Positions 32,148 to 41,975 of a DNA stretch of 64,000 bases are shown one piece after another. The position numbers and the translations under genes were made by a program. The notes below the pieces were generated by a model. That model was given only the letters and a program-made list of their open reading frames with translations, made no database searches and had not been told where the DNA came from. The stretch is from Neoechinorhynchus agilis (lineage: Eukaryota > Acanthocephala), in NCBI GenBank assembly GCA_051530055.1, contig CM121341.1, positions 1,550,001-1,614,000 of the forward strand. Direction: 5' to 3'. Numbering within the stretch: position 1 is the stretch's first letter; every line of letters begins with the position of its first letter.

Positions 32148-33675
32148 AATACCCCTGACGGATCAAATTTAGGAGCAATAAACACAGATCCTTCATGCAT
32201 ATTTAAAACAGTTATTCCACGTATAAACTGGTCTTGGATTACATATTATCCTTCATTTGGTTCATCTAAGGTGAATGGGCGTAACCTAGAAAAATATAAT
32301 TATGAGCTCAGTAGAAAGCCAAATGCTGGTGTCCACTCAAGAGAACAGAAAAATAAACATAATTAATCAAGGTGAACGGACAGAATGTAGCTTACATGAA
32401 CGCTTGTTTCTGGAGTGATTTGCTAGAACTAAAGTATTGATTTCAAAAAATTATTTGATTAAACAAACATTGAATGTAACCGATACGCATTTTTGTAGAA
32501 TTGAGAGACAGTCTCGATTTCCATAGGTGTTCATTGCTGTCATTTTTAACATCCGTCAAAACTTGACCTCCATTTTCATGCAACAGTTAGAATTTTTCTA
32601 TTTTTTTCTTATGAATCTTAAAAGCCGAAGCAATTAGTCAAATATTCTTTAAGATTTTTTCGATTGAAAAACCTTTTATTGCATTCATGGGAAAAGAATA
32701 TACACTTGAGGGCTTGATATACCTGCAATTACCTTTACCACTTGAAGTATTCAAAAGACGCCCAGAAATTTCCCAGGTGAATTAGACAATTTAGTACGAA
32801 GGGCGTAAAAGTTTTTACTGATATTATCAAATCATTTTCTCGCGCGCTGATTGGTCGAAATTCACTGCTACCGCCGAGTGATATGTACTCCCATCGTATT
32901 ATTTTCCCTCAGATAGATTGTATAAACATTTCTTTTGCAGAAACTTTCACCTTACAATTCGAAACAAAATGGATCGTGGATCTCAAAAATTGCTTCTAAA
33001 TGTTGTAAACAACAGTTTTAGCAGAAAACGAAAACTACTTGATCCCATACACCAAAACGAATCGAATGCGTCGCTGACTTTTATAAGTAACGTTTCAAAC
33101 GCAAAAATCAGTCGTCTTCAAAAGATGTATTTGCCAATAATTCCTCCACCGGAATACATTGAACAAGAATTACAACAGCAACTACCACTAAAAACCAATG
33201 AAATCGAAAAACGTCCGAAAAGAAAAAGGAGTGCTGTGACTACGCCAATAAGAGTCGAGTACAATCTTCGATCAAAAAAGAACAATGTGAGCGATGAAAA
33301 TAAGGAGAATATCGTTACGAAGTCAACAAGAAAACGAAAGCGTCAAGAATCAAGAGTACTTTCATGTACAAAATTCAACATTTTGCCTTCGAAGCAAGAG
33401 CTTCCGGCGGAGCAATTAGATTTAAATCTGCTTGGCCGACTGCAAAGAAATAGAGATTATCGCTGCTGGAAGTGTCCGAAATGTCGAAGGACATCATTGG
33501 AGGATATTGAACATCAACAAGGACAATGCGGGTACAAGTCTTGTGCGTTCAAATATTGCACTTTATGCAAATCACATTATCATCCCTGTCGTCCTTGCGT
33601 TGAATTCATCGAAAAATCTTCATCCTTGCCTACTTCTTTACCGAAAGGTCATTTAAGGAGATGCTAAAGCGAAGT
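32148..33675 (+). repeat. Right arm of the 1528-bp inverted duplication
   Basis: Exact counterpart of 30275-31802 in reverse orientation, ending at 'gctaaagcgaagt' (33675), after which the flanks differ. A paired non-genic frame (31584-31805 minus, 32121-32366 plus) is present in both arms and shows no family. Confidence 0.97.
32969..33667 (+). CDS. Emi1/Rca1 (FBXO5)-like zinc-binding protein, right copy
   Basis: Second, protein-identical copy of the gene at 30283-30981, with the same 5' flank including the TTTTGCAG acceptor 28 bases before the ATG. It lies head to head with the first copy, so both are transcribed outward. Family assignment is as for the first copy: ZBR-type zinc module plus LRR-basic tail, judged by eye. 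If both are expressed, dosage of a cell-cycle inhibitor would be doubled. Confidence 0.6.
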   Translation: MDRGSQKLLLNVVNNSFSRKRKLLDPIHQNESNASLTFISNVSNAKISRLQKMYLPIIPPPEYIEQELQQQLPLKTNEIEKRPKRKRSAVTTPIRVEYNLRSKKNNVSDENKENIVTKSTRKRKRQESRVLSCTKFNILPSKQELPAEQLDLNLLGRLQRNRDYRCWKCPKCRRTSLEDIEHQQGQCGYKSCAFKYCTLCKSHYHPCRPCVEFIEKSSSLPTSLPKGHLRRC

Positions 33676-33847
33676 TGGAGCGATTTCTCCAAATTTTAAT
33701 TTTTGTTATTGACACGGGTAAATATTTAATCGACTTTTGTAATTATTTTTAAAGAAATTGTCCAAAGCTTTTGAATATAACGATAACTTTAATGTTTACT
33801 GGCAGGCGGGTTCTATAGATTCATTGTTTTTTCAGAAAATCCCTTTC

Positions 33848-33909
33848 CTCGGCTTATTTTCACTTGAAATCGGTTTCGCTGTATGCCGAAAAATCAAAAA
33901 TAAGCCGAG
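33848..33909. mobile_element. Short hairpin element, CCTCGGCTT ends
   Basis: ctcggcttatttt (33848-33860) is inverted at 33896-33909 (aaaaataagccgag). The ends match those of the MITE-like element at 27525-27720, so this may be an internally deleted relative. The LINE copy at 33911 starts right beside it. Confidence 0.45.
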
Positions 33910-33910
33910 C

Positions 33911-34925
33911 CTGTGTCATCTGGGGGATCGGGAATTCAGGCGCTAGTAGACCTTGCTTTGCCGGCCTTTCTTGGATCGTTTGAGGGGAGCCTTCCAGTCT
34001 CGAAGAACATTTTGAGGGAAAAGTTCTGTCTTGACCGGGATTTCGTGGTGGCGGTTTAGGAATGGTGCCAGCAGACAGGCGCTAACCATGTTCCCGTGAA
34101 TGGACTCAGACAGTCGATCGGGGACGGACCTCTTGTCGCGAGAGCTCACAGCTCTCTACTTTCCGGTTCTCGCGATGGGGTCGTCCGAGCTAGACTGTTG
34201 GCAGTTTCAACACGAGAATCTGGGGCGTGGTTGGAGGCTGTTCCTCTGGCATCAGTGGGAACTCTTCTTACTGATGAGGTAACGAGGATCGCAGTATCCT
34301 TAAGACTTGGTCTCCCGATATGCACGCCCCATCGCTGTCGATGTGGGTCTTTGGTTGATGCTTTCGGGCGACACGGTCTCGTCTGCAGAAGGTCAGCAGG
34401 AAGGTTCTCACGCCATTCTGAAATCAATAACGCAATTTCTCGGGCGTTGAGAACGGCGAACTTCCCGAACATCCTGGAACCCGCCCATCTTTGTCGACTA
34501 GATGGCATTTCGGTCTTCCCGTGGCGGGAGGGCAAATGCCTTCTCTGGGACGCCACGTGTGTGGATACCCTCGCAGCCAGCAACATCCGCTACTCCCTCC
34601 AAATCGCCGGTGGTGCCGCCAGTGCAGCGGAAGGGGAGGAAAATACGGAAATATATTCAGTTATCGAGGTCTCACTATTTTGTCCCCTTTGGGGTAGGGA
34701 CGTATGGAGCGCTCGGCACTCTGCTCCCGGATCTCTCGAAGAAATTGAGAGAGGCAACCGGAGACTCAAGAGCAGGCTTATTTCTTCGACAAAATATCTC
34801 GCTGACAGTACAACGGGGCAATGCTGCCAGCGTGATGGCGACGGTCGAGGAAGGACAAAAGCTGGAATTTGGCGGGAGGTGGCGAGTGTGTTAATTGTCG
34901 AGAAATGAAGATTGATTGAATACAT
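33911..34925 (+). mobile_element. LINE 3' half (REL type), copy B
   Basis: 5'-truncated non-LTR retrotransposon, nearly identical to the 3' part of the copy at 45394-46571. It holds the RT thumb/linker and the knuckle C-x-C...G-x-HGLVC...R-x-SRH, then LEPAHLCRLDG and LLWDATCVDT (restriction-like endonuclease region). The PDG of the endonuclease motif is missing compared with the 47690-49140 copy. The coding frame is interrupted more than once. The 3' UTR ends near 34925 (gagaaatgaagattgattg) and recurs at 40655-40790. Confidence 0.75.
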
Positions 34926-35227
34926 TTATTTGGTTAAAAAAACACTGAATAACGATAACTTCATACAATAGCATTGATTTAAATTGATACTACAGCTTAT
35001 GTACCTATGATGGATCCATGATAAAAATAAGAGCTGTTTTTTAAGTTTATTTCCCAAATGAATCTTAGGGCTTAGAAATTACATCAGAATTTCCTGTTTT
35101 TATCAAAATATCGGTATACGCGTTGTCAGGGTAGGTATTCTTCCTGTAAGAATTTTTTTAGGAAAGACGCTTCTAACCTCCTTGGGTACATCATTAGTTT
35201 GTTATTTATTATCTTAAGCGTCTTTTA

Positions 35228-35300
35228 ATAATTAAAAAACTGATGATGAACCCGACGAAATTCAAAACGTCTTCAATAAAAAATTATTTACAGGGTAAAG
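35228..35300 (+). repeat. Dispersed repeat with hammerhead-like core
   Basis: Sequence 'ctgatgatgaacccgacg...aaaacgtcttcaataaaaaattattta' is shared, in opposite orientation, with 51158-51232 and in part with 47122-47216. Ends read 'gtaaagacc'. The CTGATGA plus (G)AAA...GTC arrangement resembles hammerhead ribozyme cores used by Penelope-like elements. The similarity is partial. Confidence 0.4.
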
Positions 35301-35302
35301 AC

Positions 35303-35485
35303 CTAAATAATACTTGCTTCCCGCCTATAGTTCAGAAATATCATCGTAAAAGATGAATTTAATGTTTCACTTCTTGCCATTAAATCTCGGCTACTTTGGA
35401 ACTCTCGCCAAGATCTACTCTGTGTTTGCTCACTGAAAGAAAGAATCACAGCTAAAAACAATATAAAAACTGAAAATTTCTTCAT
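35303..35485 (-). CDS. Possible small secreted peptide
   Basis: 60-residue frame from ATG 35485: basic start then a hydrophobic core (MKKFSVFILFLAVILSFS), a textbook signal peptide, followed by a polar 40-residue tail with several Arg residues and no cysteines (SWREFQSSRDLMARSE). No family recognised, no intron seen. Small ORFs with a hydrophobic start can occur by chance in AT-rich DNA, so this is tentative. Confidence 0.3.
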   Translation of the reverse strand: MKKFSVFILFLAVILSFSEQTQSRSWREFQSSRDLMARSETLNSSFTMIFLNYRREASII

Positions 35486-35914
35486 TGGAGGGAACCAAAG
35501 GTACGTCACATTTAAAACACTGAATAAAAACTTGGTTTCCTCCGTACAAATTTATTCCGATTGTACAATTTTTATGCATTTTCCTCTCCCGATGAATTCC
35601 ACATTTGGAAAAAATATCCTAATTACGTATTAGAAACACAATGGAAATCCGTTTAAATCTTAGACGGCGATTGTAAGCATTTTATTTTACTTGATTATAA
35701 AAATACACGTTCTCTGAACTTTTCCGTGAAGCTTATGTAATCTTCCCTACTTTAATTTTCGAAATCAGACGTAATGTTGTCTTCTGCAATCCCATTGGCC
35801 AAATGTTTAAACCGCAAAATACGCATATTATTATAGCCGCATATAAAATTATTTATATTTAGTATTCATTCTATCTTAAGTTTTATGAAAAGTTCAAGAC
35901 GAATAATCATTACA

Positions 35915-36062
35915 TTTGCTTTTCGCTCACAAATTCCTCCTTTTCATCCAATTCTGCAACTGTCGTCATGATTGTTCGGCAGCTTCCTTGATGGCCGCGA
36001 CATTGCCGCGCTGGATCGCCGCGCTGATTCGCTGCATCAGGAAGCTGCTGGCGCGCATGTTC
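35915..36062 (-). mobile_element. LINE 3' tail (REL type, third subfamily)
   Basis: On the minus strand the frame reads LNMRASSFLMQRISAAIQRG, the conserved end of these LINE ORFs, then a 3' UTR (cagttgcagaattgg...aggaggaattt). The same tail and UTR occur at 61166-61470, defining a third subfamily. Confidence 0.6.
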
Positions 36063-36279
36063 AAGTTAAACATTCAACAATTTTTCCTAAAATTTAAGGG
36101 AAAATCGGGATCATCATTAGCTGCGAAATAATAAAAATTGCAAAATGTTAATAAATTGCACCTCTAATATTTTTAATAGGCAAATCAAAACTTATTAAAG
36201 CTAAAAAAAGATTTTGAAACGTTAGTTCTCCCAGATTATTCTCCTGTCGTTATTTTGACCAGTACAAAAAATGCCAGCA

Positions 36280-39200
36280 CCAATAAAACTGAAACTCTTA
36301 AGAATAGTTTCAAAATCTCAATATTAATTTTTTTGATCGTTTGCATTCCACATTTAAAGCAACTTTAGAGTCCAGTTTAATGTTCTTTTTAATTTATCAA
36401 CAAAGACTTTGTACATCATCTTCCAACGTCTTAGAGCACCGTTCAAACTTTAACTCTTAAAAATAGTTTCAAAATCTTAATATTAATTTTTTTGATCGTT
36501 TGCATTCTACATTTAAAGCAACTTTAGAGTCCAGTTTAATGTTATTTTTAATTTATCAACAAAGACTTTGTACATCATCTTCCAACGTCTTAGAGCACCG
36601 TTCAAACTTTAACTCTTAAAAATAGTTTCAAAATCTCAATATTAATTTTTTTATTATCTGCTTTCTACATTTAAAGCAACTTTAGAGTCCAGTTTAATGT
36701 TCTTTTAAGTTTATCCCCAACGACTTTGTACATCATCTGCCAATGTCTTAGAACACTGCTCAAACTTTAACTCTAAAATAGTCTCAAAATTTCAATATTT
36801 ATTTTTTTAATTATCTGCTTTCTACATTTAAAGCAACTAGAGTCCAGTTTAATGTTCTTTTTAATTTATCCCCAACGACTTTGTACATCATTTACCAATG
36901 TCTTAGAACACTGCTCAAACTTTAACTCTTAAGAATAGTCTCAAAATCTCAATATTAATTTTTTTGATCGTTTGCATTCTACATTTAAAGCAACTTTAGA
37001 GTCCAGTTAAATGTTCTTTTTAATTTATCCCCAAGGACTTTGTACATCATTTGCCAATGTCTTAGAACACTGCTCAAACTTTAACTCTTAAAAATAGTCT
37101 CAAAATCTCAATATTTATTTCTTTTAATTATCTGCTTTCTACATTTAAAGCAACTTTAGAGTCCAGTTAAATGTTTTTTTTAATTTATCTCCAACGACTT
37201 TGTACATCATTTACCAATGTCTTAGAACACTGCTCAAACTTTAACTCTTAAGAATAGTTTCAAAATCTCAATATTAATTTTTTTGATTGTTTGCATTCTA
37301 CATTTAAAGCAACTTTAGAGTCCAGTTTAATGTTCTTTTTAATTTATCCCCAACGACTTTGTACATCATTTACCAATGTCTTAGAACACTGCTCAAACTT
37401 TAACTCTTAAGAATAGTTTCAAAATCTCAATATTAATTTTTTTGATCGTTTGCATTCTACATTTAAAGCAACTTTAGAGTCCAGTTTAATGTTCTTTTTA
37501 ATTTATCAACAAAGACTTTGTACATCATCTTCCAACGTCTTAGAGCACCGTTCAAACTTTAACTCTTAAAAATAGTTTCAAAATCTCAATATTAATTTTT
37601 TTATTATCTGCTTTCTACATTTAAAGCAACTTTAGAGTCCAGTTTAATGTTTTTTTAAGTTTACCCCCAACGACTTTGTACATCATCTGCCAATGTCTTA
37701 GAACACTGCTCAAACTTTAACTCTTAAGAATAGTTTCAAAATCTTAATATTAATTTTTTTGATCGTTTGCATTCTACATTTAAAGCAACTTTAGAGTCCA
37801 GTTTAATGTTCTTTTTAATTTATCAACAACGACTTTGTACATCATCTTCCAATGTCTTAGAGCACTGCTCAAACTTTAACTCTTAAAAATAGTTTCAAAA
37901 TCTCAATATTAATTTTTTTATTATCTGCTTTCTACATTTAAAGCAACTTTAGAGTCCAGTTTAATGTTCTTTTAAGTTTATCCCCAACGACTTTGTACAT
38001 CATCTGCCAATGTCTTAGAGCACCGTTCAAACTTTAACTCTTAAGAATAGTTTCAAAATCTTAATATTAATTTTTTTGATCGTTTGCATTCTACATTTAA
38101 AGCAACTTTAGAGTCCAGTTTAATGTTCTTTTTAATTTATCTCCAACGACTTTGTACATCATCTTCCAATGTCTTAGAGCACTGCTCAAACTTTAACTCT
38201 TAAGAATAGTCTCAAAATCTCAATATTAATTTTTTAATTATTTGCATTCTACATTTAAAGCAACTTTAGAATCCAGTTAAATGTTCTTTTTAATTTATCC
38301 CCAACGACTTTGTACATCATTTACCAATGTCTTAGAACACTGCTCAAACTTTAACTCTTAAGAATAGTTTCAAAATCTCAATATTAATTTTTTAATTATT
38401 TGCATTCTACATTTAAAGCAACTTTAGAGTCCAGTTTAATGTTCTTTTTAATTTATCCCCAACGACTTTGTACATCATTTACCAATGTCTTAGAACACTG
38501 CTCAAACTTTAACTCTTAAAAATAGTTTCAAAATCTCAATATTAATTTTTTTAATTATCTGCTTTCTACATTTAAAGCAACTTTAGAGTCCAGTTTAATG
38601 TTCTTTTTAATTTATCCCCAACGACTTTGTACATCATCTGCCAATGTCTTAGAACACTGCTCAAACTTTAACTCTTAAGAATAGTTTCAAAATCTTAATA
38701 TTAATTTTTTTGATCGTTTGCATTCTACATTTAAAGCAACTTTAGAGTCCAGTTTAATGTTCTTTTTAATTTATCAACAAAGACTTTGTACATCATCTTC
38801 CAACGTCTTAGAGCACCGTTCAAACTTTAACTCTTAAAAATAGTTTCAAAATCTCAATATTAATTTTTTTATTATCTGCTTTCTACATTTAAAGCAACTT
38901 TAGAGTCCAGTTTAATGTTCTTTTAAGTTTACCCCCAACGACTTTGTACATCATCTGCCAATGTCTTAGAATACTGCTCAAACTTTAACTCTTAAAAATA
39001 GTCTCAAAATCTCAATATTTATTTCGTTTAATTATCTGCTTTCTACATTTAAAGCAACTTTAGAGTCCAGTTTAATGTTCTTTTTAATTTATCCCCAACG
39101 ACTTTGTACATCATCTTCCAATGTCTTAGAGCACTGCTCAAACTTTAACTCTTAAGAATAGTCTCAAAATCTCAATATTAATTTTTTAATTATTTGCATT

Positions 39201-39371
39201 CTACATTTAAAGCAACTTTAAGTCCAGTTAATGTTCTTTTTAATTTATCCCCAACGACTTTGTACATCATTGCCAATGTCTTAGAACACTGCTCAAACTT
39301 TAACTCTTAAGAATAGTTCAAAATCTCAATATTAATTTTTTTATCTTTGCTTTCTACATTTAAAGCAACTT
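36280..39371. repeat. 159-bp tandem array, about 19 copies
   Basis: AT-rich unit of about 159 bp; 'tttgtacatcatc/t' and 'actcttaa(g/a)aatagt' recur throughout. Units fall into types (gatcgtttgcattc versus ttatctgctttc) that partly alternate. The last copy is cut at 39371, 129 bp before the ATG of the dsRNA-binding gene. No coding. Confidence 0.95.
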
Positions 39372-39499
39372 TTTTTAATCCTTGAATGATGATGTTTTGT
39401 GGATAGGCATCACCTTGTGAATCCGTCCTTTTCACAGTCGTGATATTGCGACGTGCTTTTGCCCTATGTGAATTTGTTAGACTCTTAATACTGGAAACA

Positions 39500-40234
39500 A
39501 TGCCACCAATCAAGCATTTCTTATACGGATGGCTAGTTAAGAACCGCAATGTGAGTCCAATATACGAAGTGGTAGAATCTGGCACAAGAACCCGGCGACT
39601 ATTTGATTGTTCACTTCGAGTACCGACATTCGACTACGTTGCCACTGGGCGTTCTTCAAGTAAGAAAAATTCGATGGAAAGTGCATCTCGTGATTTTTGT
39701 GAGTATCTCATTCGTGAGAACGCGATGGATTCAAAACTATTTTCAAGTATCGACAATATGTTCGATGAATCATCGGCCAGTGTTATTAAGACAGTGAATG
39801 GTAAAAGTAGTAACGAATTGATAAAACCGGAATCACAAGATGGAATTTGGACATTGAGTAATGCAAAATGTCGTCTTAGCAAATATTTGCAATCACGAAC
39901 TACAGAACCTCAAAGTGATTATCATTTCACAGAAACGGTCGTTAATAATCAACCGATATTCACTTCAGAAATGACCGTTTTCGTTCACGAGATTGGGCAA
40001 GAGATCAGGGCAAAAAAGACAGGTCCTAGCAAAAAAGAAGCTTCTAAAGCAGTCGCTTTATCATTACTTCGACAACTTTACTTTCTTGGAGTGATTTCAG
40101 GCTCAGAAGATAAAATGAAAACAAAATCAAAGCCGGTCAGTTCCGACGCAAAGACTTTTTTAAACACTTGTTGTTGTCCGTGTCACAAAACGCAAGAAGC
40201 AAAAGAAACGCGTAAAAGGAGATTTACAGCTTGA
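39500..40234 (+). CDS. DHX9/maleless-type protein with two dsRBDs and no helicase
   Basis: 244 residues. dsRBD1 (~1-75) starts MPPIKHFLYGWLVKNRNVSP, as DHX9 starts 'VKNFLYAWCGKRKMSP', and ends ASRDFCEYLIREN. dsRBD2 (~115-205) has GIWTLSNAKCRLSKYLQ (DHX9 GNWTLENAKARLNQYFQ), FTSEMTVFVHEIG and the helix VALSLLRQLYFLGVI (DHX9 ALSLVRQLYHLGVV). The frame then stops after a Cys-rich, basic tail (NTCCCPCHK). DHX9 proper continues for 900+ residues with an RNA helicase core. None is seen downstream before LINE tails at 40.5 kb, so this is either a truncated paralogue or a gene whose remaining exons lie beyond a long intron. A possible acceptor lies upstream (ccttttcacag, ~39441). Confidence 0.8.
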   Translation: MPPIKHFLYGWLVKNRNVSPIYEVVESGTRTRRLFDCSLRVPTFDYVATGRSSSKKNSMESASRDFCEYLIRENAMDSKLFSSIDNMFDESSASVIKTVNGKSSNELIKPESQDGIWTLSNAKCRLSKYLQSRTTEPQSDYHFTETVVNNQPIFTSEMTVFVHEIGQEIRAKKTGPSKKEASKAVALSLLRQLYFLGVISGSEDKMKTKSKPVSSDAKTFLNTCCCPCHKTQEAKETRKRRFTA

Positions 40235-40378
40235 ACGTTAACATTTGAACTTATAAACACGATTTTAAGCTCGAAGTATGAACATTGTTTGTGGGGCGTA
40301 AAAACTAAAAGAACTCAAAAAAAGCACTATTTTTCGCATTCTTTATCAAGGTTTCTTGTAGGTTTTCTACGATTTTAG

Positions 40379-40462
40379 CTCACAATAAGCATACAAGATT
40401 GTACTTCGGCGAAATCAATCGGATTCTCAAAAATGATCTTAATTTTCAATCGCCATAAAACA
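40379..40462. mobile_element. Fragment of the 8701-8948 hairpin element family
   Basis: 'catacaagattgt.cttcggcgaaatcaatcgg' and 'ttaattttcaatcgccataaa' match the right part of the element at 8701-8948 with about one quarter of bases changed. Confidence 0.5.
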
Positions 40463-40489
40463 ACCACTTTATGCACAAACGAATCAACG

Positions 40490-40610
40490 CGGCGACGGAG
40501 AGCCAAGATCGACTTCGTTCTTGGCGCAAAAAATAAGCATTGCGGTGCAGCGGGGCAATGCGGCTAGCATTTTGGCCAGCGCCGATGAGTGGGAGCGTTG
40601 AAGAAACTAT
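40490..40610 (+). mobile_element. LINE 3' tail (REL type)
   Basis: Plus frame RSFLAQKISIAVQRGNAASI then LASADEWER and a stop: the conserved terminus of the LINE ORF, from a subfamily distinct from copies B and C. Everything upstream is lost. Confidence 0.65.
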
Positions 40611-40654
40611 AAATTTGTGAAATATTTATCGGAATAAAAAAACTGATATATTTT

Positions 40655-40792
40655 ATTTCAATCAATCTTCATTTCTCGACAATTAACACACTCGCCACCT
40701 CCCGCCAAATTCTAGCTTTTGTCCTTCCTCGACCGTCGCCATCACGCTGGCAGCATTGCCCCGTTGTACTGTCAGCGAGATATTTTGTCGAC
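40655..40792 (-). mobile_element. LINE 3' tail, copy B/C subfamily
   Basis: Reverse complement of the last ~130 bp of copy B including its 3' UTR (gagaaatgaagattgattg). Lies tail to tail with the fragment at 40490-40610, about 45 bp apart. Confidence 0.7.
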
Positions 40793-41975
40793 TCTTTTTT
40801 AATCGTAAAAAAATTCAAACATTTCGAAATTGGTTTCATTTTTCTTAAAGGTTTCAAATCGGCGCTCGTCCATTGACGTATACGCAATTCTTCTGCAATC
40901 AATTGACGCAATCAATGACCACGCATACCAAAATTGCGTCTACCGGCGGCTACTAATCCATAGAGTTTCTTCTCTTTCGGTTATGAAAGGTAAACGATTC
41001 CTCGAAATAACTTTGTTTAGTTAAGATTTGGCGATTTAATGTAGAGTATCGTCTCGGGATGTCTCGCCAAATGTCTTAATGTGTCGTTTGCATGAATAAA
41101 CCTCTGTTTTGTCTAAAGCTAAAATGATTTTCAATTTAAATACCTCGCATCTTTGAAAGAGAGAAAATTCAGAATAGGAAGGTTTTTGTTCGACTTTTGA
41201 CACGTACAAGCTCTTAAATTTAAGATTGTGATGTTTTTTCGCCTCCTAAAACAGCTCCAAATAGAAGAAGAATATTCTTGATTTTTGATCATTTTGAACC
41301 AAAATTTCGAGGCGAAAAGTCGAAAAATCAATTGGTGAAATAATGTTCTTTTTTAGATATCTTTCATATGAAATTATCGTTGTTAAGGTTACAATGTTGA
41401 ACTTTTGTAGTTTGTTTCTTATTCCAGTCTTAAGGTTCCTTATTTTCTCTTGAATTTCAATGCAGATATCATTTTAAAACGACTTTTATTTGGAGATTAA
41501 GTTTGGAAGAAATTAGTTCGTTTAAATTTATTCAAATTTTGCCAATTTAAACTCAAAATGTTTCCACTATATCATTTTCTGGTTCCATTGGATTGTAAGA
41601 TCAAGAAGTAAAACGCTTCGGACATTTTTCCCTAATTCAGTTCGTATAAAAAATTATTTGAGCAGCTACACATCATTTACCTTAAATTAAAAATTAAATC
41701 CTAGAGAACTGGACTGAGTGTACACAACTAAAAAATCGAGTACATTTTTTTAACATCAGAAACTGAGCGTTGGACATGTTAAAATTAACCAAAATTTTAA
41801 AAAATTTGCCTTCTTAAATATTATGATGTCAAGCACACGTTTTACAAAGCGCCAAGTTTTTTTTATAATATAAATTAAGTGATTTTAGCTAATTTTTGTG
41901 AACATTTTTGATCGAAATGAATTGATTTCTCAATCTATACGTCTTTTCTTATTTTCTTCATCAAAAGATTTTAAG
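40793..41975. other. Intergenic
   Basis: AT-rich, no gene recognised; its end carries the acceptor (catcaaaagattttaag) that abuts the lamin ATG. Confidence 0.4.

Noticed and set aside
31584-32366. Mirror-image 73/81-residue frames in the palindrome arms as genes
   Set aside because: They are duplicated because the arms are; composition is not convincing and no family or start context supports them.
34096-34925. Host genes in the many overlapping frames of the LINE copies
   Set aside because: All are shadow frames of the LINE 3' coding region, repeated at 45394-46600 and 47690-49140.
35990-36060. GC-rich island as a promoter or bacterial contaminant
   Set aside because: On the minus strand it is the terminal coding stretch of a LINE ORF (QRISAAIQRG), which explains the composition.
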